DNA of 64,000 bases from Betaproteobacteria bacterium (GCA_016720855.1 JADKJU010000001.1:737501-801500), one strand, 5' to 3'; positions 22,635-35,074 are shown, counted from the first letter of the stretch. The notes: generated from the sequence alone by a model not told the origin. Numbers and translations: made by a program.

Positions 22635-22954
22635 TTGGCTGGGGGCGCTGGCGCGCGACGGGGCCGCGGAAAGACCACGAAATTGCGGATGAGACCGCCG
22701 ACCGAGACGACCACGAGAACGGCCGCCCCGCCTGCCATGGCCGCCAGGTAAGCCGACATGCCCCGCTCGCCCGACTTGAGCAGGACGGCATCGGCATAGA
22801 GCCAGAGTCCCACGGTGATCGCAGCCGGCACCGCCGAGGCCAGGACAACCACGTTGAAGGCGAGCAGCTTTCGCCGATCCACGCCGTGCGGGTTGGTCTG
22901 CAGGAATGCCATCACCGCGATGACCAACAGCGCAACGAGAACGATCAGGCCCAT
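22631..22954 (-). CDS. Small membrane protein of unknown function
   Basis: A 107-residue protein with three predicted membrane helices: residues 2-18 (GLIVLVALLVIAVMAF), 31-55 (LAFNVVVLASAVPAAITVGLWL) and 68-90 (YLAAMAGGAAVLVVVSVGGLI). A cytosolic-looking basic, Pro-rich tail (FPRPRRAPAPPAK) follows. I do not recognise a family. The TAA stop lies exactly where the palindromic repeat begins, so the tail may have been altered by repeat insertion. It is divergent from glgP. No conserved residues point to a catalytic role. Confidence 0.6.
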   Translation of the reverse strand: MGLIVLVALLVIAVMAFLQTNPHGVDRRKLLAFNVVVLASAVPAAITVGLWLYADAVLLKSGERGMSAYLAAMAGGAAVLVVVSVGGLIRNFVVFPRPRRAPAPPAK

Positions 22955-23068
22955 GGGGTGCTCCGGTTGTCGATCCCCGTTGACTGCAGACTACGGAAAA
23001 TGCCACGGGGCAGGTAAACTCTACCTGAAGTGGCGCTACGCCCCGCAACCCGATCTGGTCGCACTCCC

Positions 23069-25573
<2,505 letters not shown>

Positions 25574-25584
25574 CGCAGGCCCTC

Positions 25585-27765
25585 ATGACCCCGACCCTCT
25601 CCTCCGGCGTCATCGAGGCGATCGTGGCGGGCCGTCATGGCGACCCGTTCGCCGTCCTCGGGCTGCACGAGGAGGCCGGGAAGCCCGTGATTCGCGCCTT
25701 TGTCCCCGGCGCCGAGTCGGTCGAGGCCCTCACGCGCCGCGGGGAGCCGCTGGGCCAGCTCGCGTGCCTGCACGGCGGCGGGTTCTTCGCCGGCGGGATT
25801 GCGCGGCGCGAACGCTACCTGCTGCGGGCCAGACGCGGCAGCGACACCTGGACGATCGACGACTCATACGCCTACGGGCCCGTGCTCGGCACCCTGGACG
25901 ACTGGCTGCTCGGCGAGGGAACGCACACGGCCCTCTACGAGCGGCTGGGCGCGCACACGATGGTGCACGAGGAAACCGCGGGCGCGCATTTCGCGGTCTG
26001 GGCGCCGAATGCGCAGCGCGTCTCCCTGGTCGGCGACTTCAACGCCTGGGACGGGCGCCGCCACGCGATGCGCCGCCGCGTCGACACCGGCACCTGGGAG
26101 ATCTTCGTTCCGGGACTCGGCGAGGGCGCGCTCTACAAGTACGAGATCGTCGGCCCCGACGGCGTGCTGTTGCCACTCAAGGCGGACCCGGTGGGATTCG
26201 GCATGCAGCTGCGGCCCGGAAATGCGTCGGTCGTGCACGACATCTCGTCGTTCGCCTGGACCGACGGGGACTGGCTGGCCGCCCGCGCCTCTCGCGACCC
26301 GCGCCGCGCCCCGATGGCGATCTACGAGGTGCACGCCGGCTCCTGGCGTCGTGGTGAGGGGAACCGCTGGCTCAGCTGGGGCGAACTCGCGGACGAGCTG
26401 CTGCCCTACGTGACCGGCATGGGCTTCACGCACCTGGAGCTCATGCCGGTGAACGAGCACCCGCTCGACGCCTCGTGGGGCTACCAGCCCATCGGGCTCT
26501 TCGCCCCGACTGCACGCCACGGCAAGCCTGCCGATTTCGCGCGCTTCGTCGATCGCTGCCACGCCGCCGGGATCGGCGTCCTCCTCGACTGGGTGCCGGC
26601 GCACTTCCCGATGGATGAGCATGGCCTGTCGCAGTTCGACGGCACCGCTCTCTACGAGCACGCCGACCCGAGGAAGGGCTTCCATCCGGACTGGAAGACC
26701 GCGGTCTTCAACTTCGGGCGGCGCGAGGTGGCCAACTACCTTATCGCGAACGCGCTCTTCTGGCTCGAGCACTACCACGTGGACGGCCTGCGCGTGGATG
26801 CGGTCGCCTCGATGCTCTACCTCGACTACTCGCGCAAGGCCGGCGAGTGGATCCCCAACCCGCAGGGCGGCAACGAGAACCACGAAGCGGTCGCCTTCCT
26901 GCGCCGTCTGAACGAGGTCGTGTACGCGCGCCATCCGGGCGCGATGACGATCGCGGAGGAATCCACGGCGTGGCCCGGCGTCTCGCAGCCAACCTGGTCC
27001 GGGGGCCTGGGCTTCGGATTCAAGTGGAACATGGGCTGGATGAACGACAGCCTCGCCTACGTGCGCGAGGACCCGGTTCACCGGCGTCACCACCATGACC
27101 GGATGACCTTCGGCCTGGTCTATGCCTACTCCGAGAATTTCGTGTTGCCGATGTCGCACGACGAGGTGGTGCACGGCAAGGGCTCGCTCCTGGCGCGAAT
27201 GCCGGGCGACTCCTGGCAGCAATTCGCCACGCTGCGCGCCTTCTACGCGCTGATGTGGGCGTACCCGGGCAAGAAGCTGCTCTTCATGGGCCAGGAGTTC
27301 GCGCAGGGCCGAGAGTGGAATTTCGACGCAGCGCTCGACTGGCACCTCACCGGGATCGACTGGCATCGCGGCGTGCAGTCCCTCGTCCGCGACTGCAACC
27401 GCCATTACCGCGAGCAGCCCGCACTGCACGGCCGCGATTGCGAGCCCTCGGGCTTCCGCTGGATTGTGGTGGACGACCGCGACAACAGCGTGTTCGCCTG
27501 GCTGCGCGAGTGCGAAGGCGCGCCTCCCGTGGTGGCCATCGCGAACTTCACGCCGGTCCCGCGGCTGCGCTACCTCATCGGGCTGCCGCTGCCCGGGCGC
27601 TGGCGGGAGATACTCAACTCGGACGCGGACGCCTATCGCGGGTCCAATGCCGGCAACGCCGGCGGTGTCGTCGCCGAAGCGATGCCCGCCCACGGGCTGC
27701 CCCATTCGGCAACCGTCACGCTGCCGCCGCTCGCCACGCTCTGGCTGGTGCATGAAGGGCCTTGA
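25585..27765 (+). CDS. glgB: 1,4-alpha-glucan branching enzyme
   Basis: A 726-residue GH13 branching enzyme. It has the long N-terminal form: an N1 module (residues 10-100), a CBM48 module with AHFAVWAPNAQRVSLVGDFNAWDG, then the (beta/alpha)8 barrel. The catalytic Asp is in VDGLRVDAVASMLYLDYSR, the acid Glu in MTIAEESTAWPGV and the third Asp in LPMSHDEVVHGKGSL. It cuts alpha-1,4 chains and rejoins them as alpha-1,6 branches. ATG 25585 is 11 nt after the glgP stop. Its length is close to E. coli GlgB (728). The next gene is glgC after 32 nt. Confidence 0.96.
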   Translation: MTPTLSSGVIEAIVAGRHGDPFAVLGLHEEAGKPVIRAFVPGAESVEALTRRGEPLGQLACLHGGGFFAGGIARRERYLLRARRGSDTWTIDDSYAYGPVLGTLDDWLLGEGTHTALYERLGAHTMVHEETAGAHFAVWAPNAQRVSLVGDFNAWDGRRHAMRRRVDTGTWEIFVPGLGEGALYKYEIVGPDGVLLPLKADPVGFGMQLRPGNASVVHDISSFAWTDGDWLAARASRDPRRAPMAIYEVHAGSWRRGEGNRWLSWGELADELLPYVTGMGFTHLELMPVNEHPLDASWGYQPIGLFAPTARHGKPADFARFVDRCHAAGIGVLLDWVPAHFPMDEHGLSQFDGTALYEHADPRKGFHPDWKTAVFNFGRREVANYLIANALFWLEHYHVDGLRVDAVASMLYLDYSRKAGEWIPNPQGGNENHEAVAFLRRLNEVVYARHPGAMTIAEESTAWPGVSQPTWSGGLGFGFKWNMGWMNDSLAYVREDPVHRRHHHDRMTFGLVYAYSENFVLPMSHDEVVHGKGSLLARMPGDSWQQFATLRAFYALMWAYPGKKLLFMGQEFAQGREWNFDAALDWHLTGIDWHRGVQSLVRDCNRHYREQPALHGRDCEPSGFRWIVVDDRDNSVFAWLRECEGAPPVVAIANFTPVPRLRYLIGLPLPGRWREILNSDADAYRGSNAGNAGGVVAEAMPAHGLPHSATVTLPPLATLWLVHEGP

Positions 27766-27797
27766 GGCCATGCGCCAGAAACCGTGAAGGAAACGCC

Positions 27798-29141
27798 ATG
27801 GAAACGAATCCGACTCCCCCCCCGCATCCCGCGAACACACCGGGTCCGGCCGGCGCCGCGCCCCGGACGCAGGAACGACGCAAGCATTCCTACACCACGC
27901 CACTGGCTCGCTCCGCAATGGCCTACGTACTCGCCGGGGGCCGCGGCACGCGGCTGATGGAGCTCACCGACCGGCGCGCCAAGCCGGCCGTGTACTTCGG
28001 GGGCAAGTCGCGCATCGTGGACTTCGCGCTTTCGAACGCGATCAACTCCGGCATCCGGCGGCTTGCGGTGGCCACCCAGTACAAGGCGCACAGCCTCATC
28101 CGCCACCTGCAGCGCGGATGGAACTTCCTGCAGCCGGTGCGAAACGAGAGCTTCGACATCCTGCCCGCCAGCCAGCGGCTCGGCGTCAACGACTGGTACG
28201 CGGGCACGGCGGACGCGGTTTTTCAGAACATCGACATCATCGACGGCTACGACCCCGAGTACCTCGTGATCCTTGCCGGCGACCACATCTACAAGATGGA
28301 TTACGAGCGAATGCTGGTGCAGCACGTGAACTCGGGCGCCGACGTGACCGTGGCCTGCCTTGAAGTGCCCGTGGCCGACGCCAAGGGCTTCGGCGTGATG
28401 CACGTCGATGGCGAGGGCCGCATCGTCTCCTTCCTCGAGAAACCGGAAAACCCGCCCGAGATGCCGGACCGGCCCGGCTGGGCACTCGCGAGCATGGGCA
28501 TCTACGTCTTCCGGCGGAACCTGCTCAACGACCAGTTGCGCCGCGACGCCGCCGACCCGAACTCGAGCCGCGACTTCGGCAAGGACATCATTCCGTTCAT
28601 GGTCGCCAATGGCAAGGCGATCGCACACCGGTTCGCCGATTCCTGCGTACGCTCGCGGGAGGAATCCGAGGCGTACTGGCGCGACGTCGGCACGCTCGAC
28701 GCCTATTGGGAAGCGAACATCGACCTGACCGACGTCGTGCCGCAGCTCGATCTCTTCGACCGCGACTGGCCGATCTGGACCTACGCCGAGATCACCCCGC
28801 CCGCCAAGTTCGTGCACGATGTCGAGGGACGACGCGGCATAGGCGTCGCCTCCCTCACTTCGGGCGGGTGCATCGTGTCGGGGGCATCGCTCAGCCATTC
28901 GCTCCTCTTCACGGGCGTGCACATCCATTCCTGGGCAACCGTCACGAACGCCGTGGTGCTCCCCTATGTGGACATCGGTCGCCATTGCCGTCTCGCCAAC
29001 GTCATCGTGGACGCGGGCGTGAGGATTCCGCCGGGCCTGGTGGTGGGAGAGGACCCGGACCTGGACGCCAGGCGCTTCCGGCGCACCGAGCGGGGCATCT
29101 GCCTCATCACCCAGCCGATGATCGACCGCCTCGCGGCATGA
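27798..29141 (+). CDS. glgC: Glucose-1-phosphate adenylyltransferase (ADP-glucose pyrophosphorylase)
   Basis: A 447-residue nucleotidyltransferase. After an unusual Pro-rich N-terminal tail of about 25 residues (TNPTPPPHPANTPGPAGAAP) comes the signature YVLAGGRGTRLMELTDRRAKPAV, followed by GGKSRIVDFALSNAINSG, DWYAGTADAVFQN and VILAGDHIYKMDYERML. The sugar-phosphate Lys lies in SFLEKPENPPEMP. The C-terminal left-handed beta-helix (about 310-440) carries the allosteric interface. The enzyme makes ADP-glucose and commits carbon to glycogen; it is normally controlled by fructose-1,6-bisphosphate and AMP. The stop overlaps the glgA ATG (ATGA). Confidence 0.96.
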   Translation: METNPTPPPHPANTPGPAGAAPRTQERRKHSYTTPLARSAMAYVLAGGRGTRLMELTDRRAKPAVYFGGKSRIVDFALSNAINSGIRRLAVATQYKAHSLIRHLQRGWNFLQPVRNESFDILPASQRLGVNDWYAGTADAVFQNIDIIDGYDPEYLVILAGDHIYKMDYERMLVQHVNSGADVTVACLEVPVADAKGFGVMHVDGEGRIVSFLEKPENPPEMPDRPGWALASMGIYVFRRNLLNDQLRRDAADPNSSRDFGKDIIPFMVANGKAIAHRFADSCVRSREESEAYWRDVGTLDAYWEANIDLTDVVPQLDLFDRDWPIWTYAEITPPAKFVHDVEGRRGIGVASLTSGGCIVSGASLSHSLLFTGVHIHSWATVTNAVVLPYVDIGRHCRLANVIVDAGVRIPPGLVVGEDPDLDARRFRRTERGICLITQPMIDRLAA

Positions 29142-30595
29142 AGGGCCCCCGCGTCCTTTCCGTCGCCTCGGAGGTCTTCCCGCTGGTGAAGACCGGCGGC
29201 CTGGGAGACGTGGCGGGCGCGCTGCCGCCGGCGCTTGCGGCCGAAGGCATCGCGGTGCGAACGCTCGTGCCCGGCTACCCGGCCGTCATGCAGGCCGTTC
29301 GCGCCGCCGAGACGGCGCGGGAATACGCAACGCTCCAAGGGGGAACGGCCCGCATCCTCGCTACGCGCGCTGCGAACCTCGACCTCTTCGTCCTCGACGC
29401 GCCCCACCTGTACGCGCGTCCCGGCAATCCTTACACGGGCCCCGACGGCCAGGAATGGCCGGACAACGCGCAACGCTTCGCCGCGCTGTCGCGCGTTGCG
29501 GCCGACATCGGAGGCGGCGCGGTGGCGAGCTTCGTTCCCGACATCGTGCACGCCCACGATTGGCAGACGGGCCTCGCGCCGGCCTACCTGCACTACGGCG
29601 CCTCGCCTCGCCCTCGAACCGTGATGACGGTGCACAACCTCGCCTTCCAGGGGCAATTCCCCAAGGCGCTCCTGGCCGACCTGGGCCTGCCAGATTCCTC
29701 GTTCTCGATGGGGGGTGTCGAGTACTACGGCACGATCGGCTACCTCAAGGCCGGGCTCGCCCTCGCCGACCGGATCACGACGGTTTCGCCGCGCTACGCG
29801 ATGGAGATCCGCACGCCGGAATTCGGGATGGGACTCGACGGCCTGCTGCGCGAGCGCGCCGGCGTGCTCCGGGGAATCCTCAACGGCATCGATACGGACT
29901 ACTGGAACCCCGCAACCGATACGCGAATCGCGGCGCGTTACGACGCAAAGCGCCTCGAAGCGCGCGCGGCCAACAAGGCCGCGCTGCAGGCCCGCCTGGG
30001 CCTCGAGGTGGATGCCCGCGCGCCGCTCTTCGGCGTGGTGAGCCGGCTGACTTGGCAGAAGGGCATGGACGTGCTGCTCGATGCCGTGCCCGCCCTCATC
30101 GGGCACGGCGCCCAGCTCGCGCTGGTGGGCTCCGGCGAGGCGAACATCGAGGAGGGATTCGAGGCCGCGGCCCTCGCCCACCCCGGACGCGTAGCAGCGT
30201 TCCTCGGTTTCGACGAGGACCTCGCACACCAGATCCAGGCCGGGGTGGACGCGCTCCTCGTGCCCTCGCGATTCGAGCCCTGCGGCCTCACGCAGCTTTG
30301 CGCCCTTCGCTACGGGGCGATTCCGGTGGTCGCCCGCGTCGGTGGGCTGGCCGACACGGTGATCGACGCCAACCAGATGGCGCTCGCCGCGCAGGCGGGC
30401 AACGGCGTGCAGTTCGCGCCGGTGACGCAGCAGGCGTTGTCGCTCGCCCTCGAGCGCACCGTTGCCCTGTGGCGCGACCGCAAGACGTGGCGCCGCCTGC
30501 AGGGGCACGCGATGGCCGCCGAAGTGGGCTGGCGACGCCCGGCACGGCAGTACGCGACGCTCTACCGCGAGCTCGCCGCCCTCCCCGCGGCCTGA
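29138..30595 (+). CDS. glgA: Glycogen synthase (ADP-glucose type)
   Basis: A 485-residue GT5 family glycogen synthase. The ADP-glucose-binding KTGGLGDVAGALPPAL is at residues 18-33. The middle shows HAHDWQTGLAPAYL and TVHNLAFQGQFP. The C-terminal Rossmann domain has VSRLTWQKGMDVLLDA and the E-x7-E retaining motif in PSRFEPCGLTQLCALRYG. It extends alpha-1,4 glucan chains from ADP-glucose. Start ATG at 29138 overlaps the glgC stop by 4 nt, which couples their translation. It is 3 nt from the next gene. Length and motifs are normal for bacterial GlgA. Confidence 0.96.
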   Translation: MKGPRVLSVASEVFPLVKTGGLGDVAGALPPALAAEGIAVRTLVPGYPAVMQAVRAAETAREYATLQGGTARILATRAANLDLFVLDAPHLYARPGNPYTGPDGQEWPDNAQRFAALSRVAADIGGGAVASFVPDIVHAHDWQTGLAPAYLHYGASPRPRTVMTVHNLAFQGQFPKALLADLGLPDSSFSMGGVEYYGTIGYLKAGLALADRITTVSPRYAMEIRTPEFGMGLDGLLRERAGVLRGILNGIDTDYWNPATDTRIAARYDAKRLEARAANKAALQARLGLEVDARAPLFGVVSRLTWQKGMDVLLDAVPALIGHGAQLALVGSGEANIEEGFEAAALAHPGRVAAFLGFDEDLAHQIQAGVDALLVPSRFEPCGLTQLCALRYGAIPVVARVGGLADTVIDANQMALAAQAGNGVQFAPVTQQALSLALERTVALWRDRKTWRRLQGHAMAAEVGWRRPARQYATLYRELAALPAA

Positions 30596-30598
30596 GGC

Positions 30599-33500
30599 AT
30601 GCGCCGCCTCGCGCCCGGCAGCCCCGAGCCGCTCGGCATCACGCTCGTCCCGGGCGGAGCCAACGTGGCCGTCTTCTCGGCGCACGCGTCGGCGATCGAG
30701 CTCTGCCTCTTCGATGCCGCGGGAAATGCGGAACTCGAGCGCATCCCGCTACCCGGGCGCACAGGCGACGTTCATCACGGTTTCGTCGCCGACATCGTCG
30801 CCGGCCAGCGCTATGGGCTTCGTGCCCACGGCCCCTACGAGACGCAGGCAGGCCATCGCTTCAACCCGGCCAAGCTCCTCGTCGATCCCTACGCCACAGC
30901 CATCGACCGGGCGTTCCGCCTCGATCCCTCGCTATACGGCGAACAGGCCGATGGCTGGAGGCGCAGCGACACCGACAGCGCGGGCGCCGTCCCCAAGGGC
31001 ATCGTGCAGCCACCGTTCGCGCCGGCACCGGCGACGCGGCCGTGCATCCCATGGGCCGACACCGTCGTCTACGAGCTGCACGTCCGCGGCTTCACCCGCA
31101 GCCACCCGGACATTCCGCCCTCCCTTCGCGGAACCCTTGCCGGACTTGCGCATCCGGCGGGCATCGCGCATTTCGTGCGCCTGGGCGTCACGACGCTCGA
31201 ACTGATGCCGGTGGCCGCGGCGGTGGACGAGCCGCACCTGGCCAGGCACGGGCTCACGAACTATTGGGGCTACAACCCGATCGCGATGATGGCTCCCGAT
31301 CCGCGGCTGGCACCCGGCGGCATGGGGGAGCTGACCGCCTGCGTGGCCGCCCTGCACCAGGCCGGTATCGAAGTGCTGCTCGACGTCGTTTTCAACCACA
31401 CGGGCGAAGGCGAGGAATGGGGCCCGGTCCTGTCCCTGCGCGGCCTGGACAACGCGAGCTATTATCGCGCGCGCGCCGACGACCGCGCGCACTACGCCAA
31501 CGACGCGGGCTGCGGAAACACGCTGGCCCTCGACCGCCCGCCGGCGCTCGGCCTCGCGCTCGACACGCTGCGCCATTACGCAACGGTCGCGGGCGTGGAC
31601 GGATTCCGATTCGACCTGGCCACCACCCTGGGCCGGCGCGCCGACGGGTTCGATCCCGATGCACCGCTGCTGGCGGCCATCGCGAGCGATCCGGTGCTGC
31701 GGGACCTGAAGCTCGTCGCCGAGCCCTGGGATGTCGGGCCCGGCGGCTACCAGCTCGGCGCCTTCCCCGCCGCGTGGGGCGAATGGAACGATCGCTACCG
31801 CGACACCGTGCGCCGCTTCTGGCGCTCGGACGCCGGCATGGTCGGCGAACTAGCCACGCGCATCGCCGGGTCGTCGGATTTCTTCCCCACGCGCGCCCCT
31901 TCGCGTTCGGTGAATTTCGTCTGCGCGCACGACGGCTTCACGCTCGCGGACCTCGTGGCCTACGAGCACAAGCACAACGACGCCAATGAGGAAGCCAACC
32001 GCGACGGCACGGACTCGAACTTCTCCTGGAACCACGGCGTCGAGGGTTTCACCGACGATCCCGCGATCATCGCAGCCCGCAGCCGCGACGTGCGCAGCCT
32101 CATGGCCACCCTCCTTCTTTCACGCGGGACGCCGATGCTGTCGATGGGCGACGAGCTGGGCCGCACGCAGCACGGCAACAACAACGCGTACTCCCAGGAT
32201 AACGCGCTCACCGCGATCGACTGGGCGAACGCGGACACGGGCCTCGTCGATTTCGTCGCCACCCTCATCGACCTTCGGCGCCGCCACCCCGCCCTTCGGT
32301 CCGACCATCGGCTCTCGGGCGAGCCGATTGACGCGAGCGGCTTTCCGGACGTGGAGTGGCGCCTGCCGGAGGGTCGGCCCCCTGCCAGCGGCGATTGGGC
32401 GGACCAGAATCTGCGCACGCTCGTCGCCGCGCTTTACGCCGCCCCCGAAAAAGGCGTGGCCGGCGACCGCGTCGCGATCGCCTTCCATGCCGGCCACGAG
32501 TCGATCGCCGTGCGCTGGCCGGATCCGCGCGACGGCTTTCGCTGGCGGCGCGCCCTCGATACCTCGATGGCCGGCGGCAGGCCGGACCCTTCGTCGGACG
32601 ATGTCGGAGACCTGCTCGCGCCGCGCTCGGCCGTCCTGCTCGTCGAGGAGGCCGAACCGTCGCCCCGGGCCCACGCACGCGGCATCGAACCTGCGGTGCT
32701 GGACCGCCTTGCAAGGGCGGCCGGCATCGGCGCGCAATGGCACGAGGTATCCGGAACGCTGCACGTCGTCGGGGACGACACGCGCCGCGAACTGCTCGCG
32801 GCCATGGGCCTGGAGGTGTCTTCGACGGGCCAGGCGCGCGAGCGGCTCGCCGCACTGGTCTCGGCGCGCGAGGGCCGCCGGTTGCCGCGCACGCAGGTCG
32901 TGGCGGAGAACGAAACAACGTGGCTGCCGTTGTCCGCCGTCGGGCATCGTCCGGAGCGTGGCGTGCTTTGCCTTTGTGCCGATGATGGCACGACGCTTCG
33001 CGTGCCGTTCGCGCGCGGTGATTGCCAGGGCCGCGCAACCGTGGCGGACGACGGCCGCGTCGTGCAGCGCCTCCTGGTGGCCTTGCCCGCGCTCGCGGCC
33101 GGCCATTACCTCGCGACACTGGAGGGGGAACCCGAAGCCTGCCATCTCGTCGTCACGCCGCGCCGGTGCTTCCTGCCCCCGGAGCTTCTGGAAGGACGTC
33201 GCCGGTTCGGGCTCGCCGCGCACCTGTACGCCTTGCGCAGGCCGGGCGACCAGGGCATCGGCGATTTCACGACGCTCGCGCAGGTGGCCAATGCCACCGC
33301 ACGGGCCGGAGGCGCTCTCGTCGGGCTCAACCCGCTGCACGCGATGTTCCCCGGGGACCGCGACCGCGCGAGTCCCTATCACCCCTCCGATCGACGCTTC
33401 CTCGATGCCCTGTACCTCGATGTCGAGGCCGTTCCCGATTTCACGGACTCGCAGTCGGCGCGCCGCGCGCTGGAGCAGAATTCCGTGCCTCTCCTCGACC

Positions 33501-34714
33501 TGGCGGCGAGCCCCACCGTCGAGTATCCGGGCGTCTGGGCCGTGAAACGTCGGGTCCTCGAGGCATGCTTCGAGGCCTTCGTGCAGCGCCCGGCCGGTGA
33601 TGCCCTCGTCGCCGAGTACGGCCGGTTCGTGGCGCAGGGCGGGGACAGGCTTCGGCGGTTCGCCGCGTTCGAAGCCATCGCGGCCACGCGGCCGGGGGTG
33701 CCTTGGCAACGCTGGCCCGCGGAGCTGCGCCGGCCCGACGACCCGGGCGTGGCGCGCTTCGCTGCCCGCAACGCGCGCGCTGTGGATTTCTCGATCTATC
33801 TGCAATGGCTCGCGGACCGCCAACTTGCGCACGCTGCCCGGTCGGCGCGGGAGGGAGGGCTCGGCATCGGGTTCTATCGCGACCTCGCCGTCGGCGCGGC
33901 ACCGGACGGTGCGGAGGCGTGGTCCAACCAGGCCTTGCTCGCACGCGGCGTTTCGATCGGCGCGCCGCCCGACCCGTTCTGCCTGACCGGGCAAGTGTGG
34001 ATGCTCCCGCCGCCCCGTCCCGACGCGCTGGCTGCCGGGGGCTACGAGGATTTTCGCGCGCTCATTGCGGCCAATGTCCGCCACGCCGGGGCGCTGCGCA
34101 TCGACCACGTCATGGGGCTCACGCGCCAGTTCTGGGTTCCCGAAGGCGCAACGGCGACCGAGGGCGCCTATGTGCGCTTCCCGCTCGAAGACCTCCTTGG
34201 CGTGCTGGCGCTGGAAAGCCGCCTCGCGCGCTGCCTCATCGTGGGGGAGGACCTGGGTACCGTACCGGATGGATTTCGCGAACGCCTGGATGCCTCCGAC
34301 GTGCTCTCGTACCGCGTGCTGTGGTTCGAACGGGACGGCGCGAAGTTTCGTGCGCCCGGGCAATATCCCGCGAAGGCCATCGCGTGCGTCTCCACGCACG
34401 ACCTGCCGACGATCCGGGGCTGGTGGAAGGACGCCGCGCCCGAGGAGCGGCAGGCGCTGGGACCGGCGGGCGGGGATCCCGTGGCGACGGCTCACGCCCT
34501 GCACCGCCTCATCGGCGCGACGCCCTGCGCGCTGGCGCTGGTCCAGGCCGACGACCTGGCCGGCGAGGAGACGGCGCTCAACCTGCCGGGAACGGACCGC
34601 GAGCGCCCCAATTGGCGGCGCAAGGTGGGCGTCGAGGCCGCAGAGCTGTGGAAGACGCCCATCGGCGCGCAGGCTGCGCAGGACCTCTTGCCCGGTCGCG
34701 GCCCGGCGTCGTGA
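30599..34714 (+). CDS. GlgX-MalQ fusion: glycogen debranching enzyme joined to 4-alpha-glucanotransferase
   Basis: A single 1371-residue frame holding two GH enzymes. Residues 1 to about 680 are GlgX (GH13): N-terminal CBM48 (LGITLVPGGANVAVFSAHA), WADTVVYELHVRGFTRSHP, LLDVVFNHTGEG, nucleophile Asp in VDGFRFDLATTLGRR, acid Glu in KLVAEPWDVGPGGYQ and Asp in VNFVCAHDGFTLADLV. Residues about 700-1371 are MalQ (GH77): QWHEVSGTLHVVGDD, FGLAAHLYALRRPGDQGIGDF, nucleophile Asp in ALRIDHVMGLTRQFWVPE, Glu in LIVGEDLGTVPDGF and Asp in STHDLPTIRGWW. Both active sites look complete. The enzyme should debranch glycogen that GlgP has trimmed and reshuffle the released maltooligosaccharides. It closes the operon, 3 nt after glgA. 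Confidence 0.93.
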   Translation: MRRLAPGSPEPLGITLVPGGANVAVFSAHASAIELCLFDAAGNAELERIPLPGRTGDVHHGFVADIVAGQRYGLRAHGPYETQAGHRFNPAKLLVDPYATAIDRAFRLDPSLYGEQADGWRRSDTDSAGAVPKGIVQPPFAPAPATRPCIPWADTVVYELHVRGFTRSHPDIPPSLRGTLAGLAHPAGIAHFVRLGVTTLELMPVAAAVDEPHLARHGLTNYWGYNPIAMMAPDPRLAPGGMGELTACVAALHQAGIEVLLDVVFNHTGEGEEWGPVLSLRGLDNASYYRARADDRAHYANDAGCGNTLALDRPPALGLALDTLRHYATVAGVDGFRFDLATTLGRRADGFDPDAPLLAAIASDPVLRDLKLVAEPWDVGPGGYQLGAFPAAWGEWNDRYRDTVRRFWRSDAGMVGELATRIAGSSDFFPTRAPSRSVNFVCAHDGFTLADLVAYEHKHNDANEEANRDGTDSNFSWNHGVEGFTDDPAIIAARSRDVRSLMATLLLSRGTPMLSMGDELGRTQHGNNNAYSQDNALTAIDWANADTGLVDFVATLIDLRRRHPALRSDHRLSGEPIDASGFPDVEWRLPEGRPPASGDWADQNLRTLVAALYAAPEKGVAGDRVAIAFHAGHESIAVRWPDPRDGFRWRRALDTSMAGGRPDPSSDDVGDLLAPRSAVLLVEEAEPSPRAHARGIEPAVLDRLARAAGIGAQWHEVSGTLHVVGDDTRRELLAAMGLEVSSTGQARERLAALVSAREGRRLPRTQVVAENETTWLPLSAVGHRPERGVLCLCADDGTTLRVPFARGDCQGRATVADDGRVVQRLLVALPALAAGHYLATLEGEPEACHLVVTPRRCFLPPELLEGRRRFGLAAHLYALRRPGDQGIGDFTTLAQVANATARAGGALVGLNPLHAMFPGDRDRASPYHPSDRRFLDALYLDVEAVPDFTDSQSARRALEQNSVPLLDLAASPTVEYPGVWAVKRRVLEACFEAFVQRPAGDALVAEYGRFVAQGGDRLRRFAAFEAIAATRPGVPWQRWPAELRRPDDPGVARFAARNARAVDFSIYLQWLADRQLAHAARSAREGGLGIGFYRDLAVGAAPDGAEAWSNQALLARGVSIGAPPDPFCLTGQVWMLPPPRPDALAAGGYEDFRALIAANVRHAGALRIDHVMGLTRQFWVPEGATATEGAYVRFPLEDLLGVLALESRLARCLIVGEDLGTVPDGFRERLDASDVLSYRVLWFERDGAKFRAPGQYPAKAIACVSTHDLPTIRGWWKDAAPEERQALGPAGGDPVATAHALHRLIGATPCALALVQADDLAGEETALNLPGTDRERPNWRRKVGVEAAELWKTPIGAQAAQDLLPGRGPAS

Positions 34715-34747
34715 ATTCCGGCGCGCTCGGCGCGGAAGCCGGGATTG

Positions 34748-35074
34748 CTACCGGTCGGGCACGCCCACCTGCGCGCGAAGGAGCCGCACCTGGACCTCCA
34801 GGTCGTGAATGCGCTCGACATAGGAAAGCACGAGCGCGAGCGTGCGCGCTTCCAGCTCGAGGTCCTGGCACACGCGCGCGGCCGTGCGCACGCTCACCAC
34901 GCATTCGGCGCTGAAAGTCCATTCGACCGCGAGCGGGTCGGCGGGCGCGAGCGCCCCGTAATCCACGAGTTCGCGAAGCGTCGCCACCGGTATCCCGGAA
35001 CACTCCGAGAGTTCCACGAGCGAGACCTGCCCGCCTGCGTCGAGCCACAGCGCATCGTCGCGTTCAGCCGCCAT
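34748..35074 (-). CDS. cbpM: CbpM-family chaperone modulator (MerR-like)
   Basis: A 108-residue protein with an N-terminal MerR-type helix-turn-helix-like fold (VSLVELSECSGIPVATLRELVDYGAL) and a C-terminal coiled helix (VERIHDLEVQVRLLRAQVGV). This is the arrangement of CbpM, which binds the J-domain of CbpA and inhibits its co-chaperone and DNA-binding activity. ATG 35074 has GGAGGG upstream and overlaps the cbpA stop by 11 nt, so the two are translated together and probably kept at a fixed ratio. It converges with the glucanotransferase gene, with 33 nt between them. Confidence 0.85.
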   Translation of the reverse strand: MAAERDDALWLDAGGQVSLVELSECSGIPVATLRELVDYGALAPADPLAVEWTFSAECVVSVRTAARVCQDLELEARTLALVLSYVERIHDLEVQVRLLRAQVGVPDR

